Assembly: GCA_034430515.1 (NCBI GenBank)
Contig: DAOUEP010000027.1
Span: forward strand, 1-49,125
DNA length: 49,125 bases
From: DAOUEH01 sp034430515
Lineage (GTDB): Bacteria; Chloroflexota; Dehalococcoidia; Dehalococcoidales; RBG-16-60-22
Direction: 5' to 3'
Of this stretch, positions 47,369-49,125 are shown piece by piece. The notes below the pieces were generated by a model. It worked only from the letters and a program-made list of their open reading frames with translations. It searched no databases and was not told the origin of the DNA. Every line of letters starts with the position of its first letter. Position 1 is the stretch's first letter. Position numbers and translations under genes: made by a program.

Positions 47369-48961
47369 ATGAACCTGCAACGCCCCAATGCCAATGACGC
47401 CACCCGTACCGCCAACCGCTCGCGCAGCGTCTCGCCGATGAGCGGCCTCTGCACCCGTTGTATCGACGGCTGCACCGGCAACTGCGAGGTCTTTAAGGCG
47501 ACCTTCCGCGGCCGCGAGCTGATTTACCCCGGCCCGTTCGGCGAGATCACCGCCGGAGGCGATAAGGACTACCCGGTCGACTACTCGCACCTCAACATCC
47601 AGGGGTACGCCCTGGGCGCCCGCGGCCTGCCCGAAGGCGTGGAGGGCAATCCGGACACGGCCACCTTCCCCTCGGTGAGCACCGAGACGGACTACGGCTG
47701 GGATATCAAGGTCAAGATGAAGACGCCCATCTTCACCGGGGCACTGGGCTCCACCGAAATCGCCCGCAAGAACTGGGAGCACTTCGCCATCGGGGCGGCC
47801 CTGAGCGGCGTGACGCTGGTCTGCGGCGAGAACGTCTGCGGCATCGACCCCAAGCTGGTGCGCAACAAGAACGGCCTGGTCACCTCCGCCCCGGACATGG
47901 ACCGCCGCATCGAGACCTACCGACGCTACCACCAGGGCTACGGGGAAATTCTGGTGCAGATGAACGTGGAGGATACCCGCCTGGGCGTGGCCGAGTACGT
48001 CCACAACAAGCACGGCCTGGAGACCATCGAGCTCAAGTGGGGCCAGGGCGCCAAGTGCATCGGCGGGGAAATCAAGGTCAACTCGCTGGAGCGGGCTTTA
48101 GAGCTGCAAAAGCGCGGCTACATCGTCACGCCCGACCCATCCAACCCGGTCAACCAGGCCGCCTTCAAGGACGGCGCCATCAGGGAGTTCGAGCGACACT
48201 CCCGCCTGGGCTTCATCGACGAAGAAGGCTTCTACGCCGAGGTCGAACGGCTGCGCAACATCGGCTTCAAGCGCGTCACCCTCAAGACGGGCGCCTACGG
48301 CCTGCGCGAGCTGGCCATGGCCATCAAGTGGAGCTCCAAGGCTAAAATTGATTTACTCACCATCGACGGCGCCCCCGGCGGCACCGGCATGAGCCCCTGG
48401 CGCATGATGGAGGAGTGGGGCATGCCCTCGCTCTACCTGCACGCCGCCGCCTGCGATTTCTGCCAGAAGCTGGCCGATAAGGGCGAGCGCGTGCCCGATA
48501 TCGCCTTCGCCGGGGCGTTCTCCAGCGAGGACGGCGTCTTTAAGGCGCTGGCGATGGGGTCGCCTTTCTGCAAGGCCGTCTGCATGGGCCGCGCCCTGAT
48601 GATTCCCGGCATGGTGGGCAAGAACATCGGCCTGTGGCTCAAGGACGGCAAGCTGCCCAACACCGTCAGCCAGTTCGGCTCCACGCCGGAGGAAATCTTC
48701 ATCAACTACGAGGACGTCAAGAACATCGTCGGCGCCGGCGAAATCAAGAATATCCCGCTGGGGGCCATCGGCATCTACAGCTACAGCGAGAAGATAAGGG
48801 TGGGGCTGCAGCAGCTCATGGCCGGGGCGCGCTGCTTCTCCATCCCGGCCATCTCCCGCCGCGAGCTGATGAGCCTTACCGAGGAATGCGCCAAAGTTAC
48901 CGGCATCCCGTACCTGATGGAGGCCTACCGCGAGGAGGCGATGGAGATTCTGAACGGGTAG
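47369..48961 (+). CDS. archaeal-type glutamate synthase (FMN-binding domain protein)
   Basis: 530 aa. The N-terminus has a Cys cluster CTRCIDGCTGNC. The central part is the FMN/Fe-S synthase domain of GltB: TPIFTGALGSTEIA, IELKWGQGAKCIGGEIKV, DLLTIDGAPGGTGMSPW and GAFSSEDGVFKALAMGS. It lacks the amidotransferase and C-terminal GXGXG domains, as in archaeal stand-alone enzymes, where other subunits supply ammonia. It should make glutamate from 2-oxoglutarate. It is cotranscribed with nrpR and followed by a terminator. Confidence 0.9.
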   Translation: MNLQRPNANDATRTANRSRSVSPMSGLCTRCIDGCTGNCEVFKATFRGRELIYPGPFGEITAGGDKDYPVDYSHLNIQGYALGARGLPEGVEGNPDTATFPSVSTETDYGWDIKVKMKTPIFTGALGSTEIARKNWEHFAIGAALSGVTLVCGENVCGIDPKLVRNKNGLVTSAPDMDRRIETYRRYHQGYGEILVQMNVEDTRLGVAEYVHNKHGLETIELKWGQGAKCIGGEIKVNSLERALELQKRGYIVTPDPSNPVNQAAFKDGAIREFERHSRLGFIDEEGFYAEVERLRNIGFKRVTLKTGAYGLRELAMAIKWSSKAKIDLLTIDGAPGGTGMSPWRMMEEWGMPSLYLHAAACDFCQKLADKGERVPDIAFAGAFSSEDGVFKALAMGSPFCKAVCMGRALMIPGMVGKNIGLWLKDGKLPNTVSQFGSTPEEIFINYEDVKNIVGAGEIKNIPLGAIGIYSYSEKIRVGLQQLMAGARCFSIPAISRRELMSLTEECAKVTGIPYLMEAYREEAMEILNG

Positions 48962-48991
48962 GGTTTTTAGGTTAATTCAGGGATAAGAGAA

Positions 48992-49027
48992 CGGGCTCCG
49001 AGAAATCGGGGCACGTTTTTATTTGTA
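48992..49027 (+). terminator. intrinsic terminator after the glutamate synthase gene
   Basis: CGGGCTCCGA pairs with TCGGGGCACG (one mismatch, one G-U) around a GAAA loop, then TTTTTATTT. Confidence 0.82.
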
Positions 49028-49077
49028 TATCATTGGATATAAAATAAAGCGTGGTATCCTAACAAGGAGGTGCTGCT

Positions 49078-49125
49078 ATGTTTAAAGGAGTTTATGAAAA
49101 ACTAGAGCGCGCTAAGTACTTCCTC
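49078..49125 (+). CDS. start of a gene cut by the window end
   Basis: ATG at 49078 with AAGGAGG 7 bases upstream and a possible promoter (TTGGAT at 49034, TATCCT at 49056). The 16 visible codons read MFKGVYEKLERAKYFL. Not recognised. Confidence 0.6.
   Translation, partial: MFKGVYEKLERAKYFL

Overview
The window is about 49 kb of GC-rich bacterial chromosome from an anaerobe. No plasmid, prophage, IS transposase or CRISPR array is visible. The best guess for the source is the class Dehalococcoidia (Chloroflexota). That is an inference from a mixture of bacterial housekeeping genes with genes otherwise typical of methanogens (an NrpR-type nitrogen regulator, an archaeal-type glutamate synthase, and the DUF39 / NIL-ferredoxin / UPF0280 homocysteine genes), together with oxygen-sensitive 2-oxoacid:ferredoxin oxidoreductase, rubredoxin and ferritin genes. 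No marker in the window proves the taxonomy.

Layout. 1-3.7 kb: comM, tRNA-Gly, tRNA-Phe, cytidine deaminase and an MFS exporter. 3.7-6.7 kb: a pantothenate operon (DUF2520 protein, panD, panB, panC) behind a structured leader with an intrinsic terminator directly before the first gene. 6.8-8.0 kb: hisA-hisI. 8.3-10.3 kb: ribosomal proteins L21, L27 and L31 and a DUF1385 membrane protein. 10.4-17.5 kb (minus strand): coaE, an HtrA-like protease, then an iron/redox cluster with three ferritin-like proteins, a Rieske protein, rubredoxin, a flavin reductase and a minimal SufB-SufC pair. 17.8 kb: a divergent glutaredoxin whose first active-site Cys codon is UGA, followed by a SECIS-like hairpin, so it is probably a selenoprotein. 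19-21.5 kb: the three homocysteine-synthesis genes. 21.7-33.5 kb: aspS, tig, clpP, dprA, topA, a xer recombinase, a peptidase, efp, a PHP protein and a formyltransferase-like protein. 33.8-39.6 kb: two tRNA-Ser genes, small enzymes and proteins of unknown function, a sugar nucleotidyltransferase and two divergent ion antiporters. 39.6-45.6 kb: tRNA-Arg followed by a seven-gene operon for 2-oxoacid:ferredoxin oxidoreductase plus NuoEFG-like NADH-linked subunits. 46-49 kb: tRNA-Pro, nrpR with an exact GGAA-N6-TTCC operator at its promoter, a glutamate synthase, and the start of one more gene.

How parts work together. The pan operon and coaE feed coenzyme A synthesis. The Por-Nuo operon links acyl-CoA/2-oxoacid chemistry to ferredoxin and NAD(P)H. 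The ferritin/rubredoxin/Suf cluster and the Sec-glutaredoxin look like a defence and iron-sulfur supply module sharing a regulated intergenic region. NrpR probably represses itself and the glutamate synthase when nitrogen is plentiful.

Non-coding features. A modular repeat family with a 15-base core (GGGTGGGAATAGATA) occurs in at least seven intact copies plus one degenerate copy, all between genes; the inner cassette of one copy is inverted relative to the others. Two genes (rplU, hisA) appear to start at AUU and AUA behind good Shine-Dalgarno sequences, and three genes (comM, dprA, a CaCA antiporter) have promoters so close that their mRNAs should be leaderless or nearly so.
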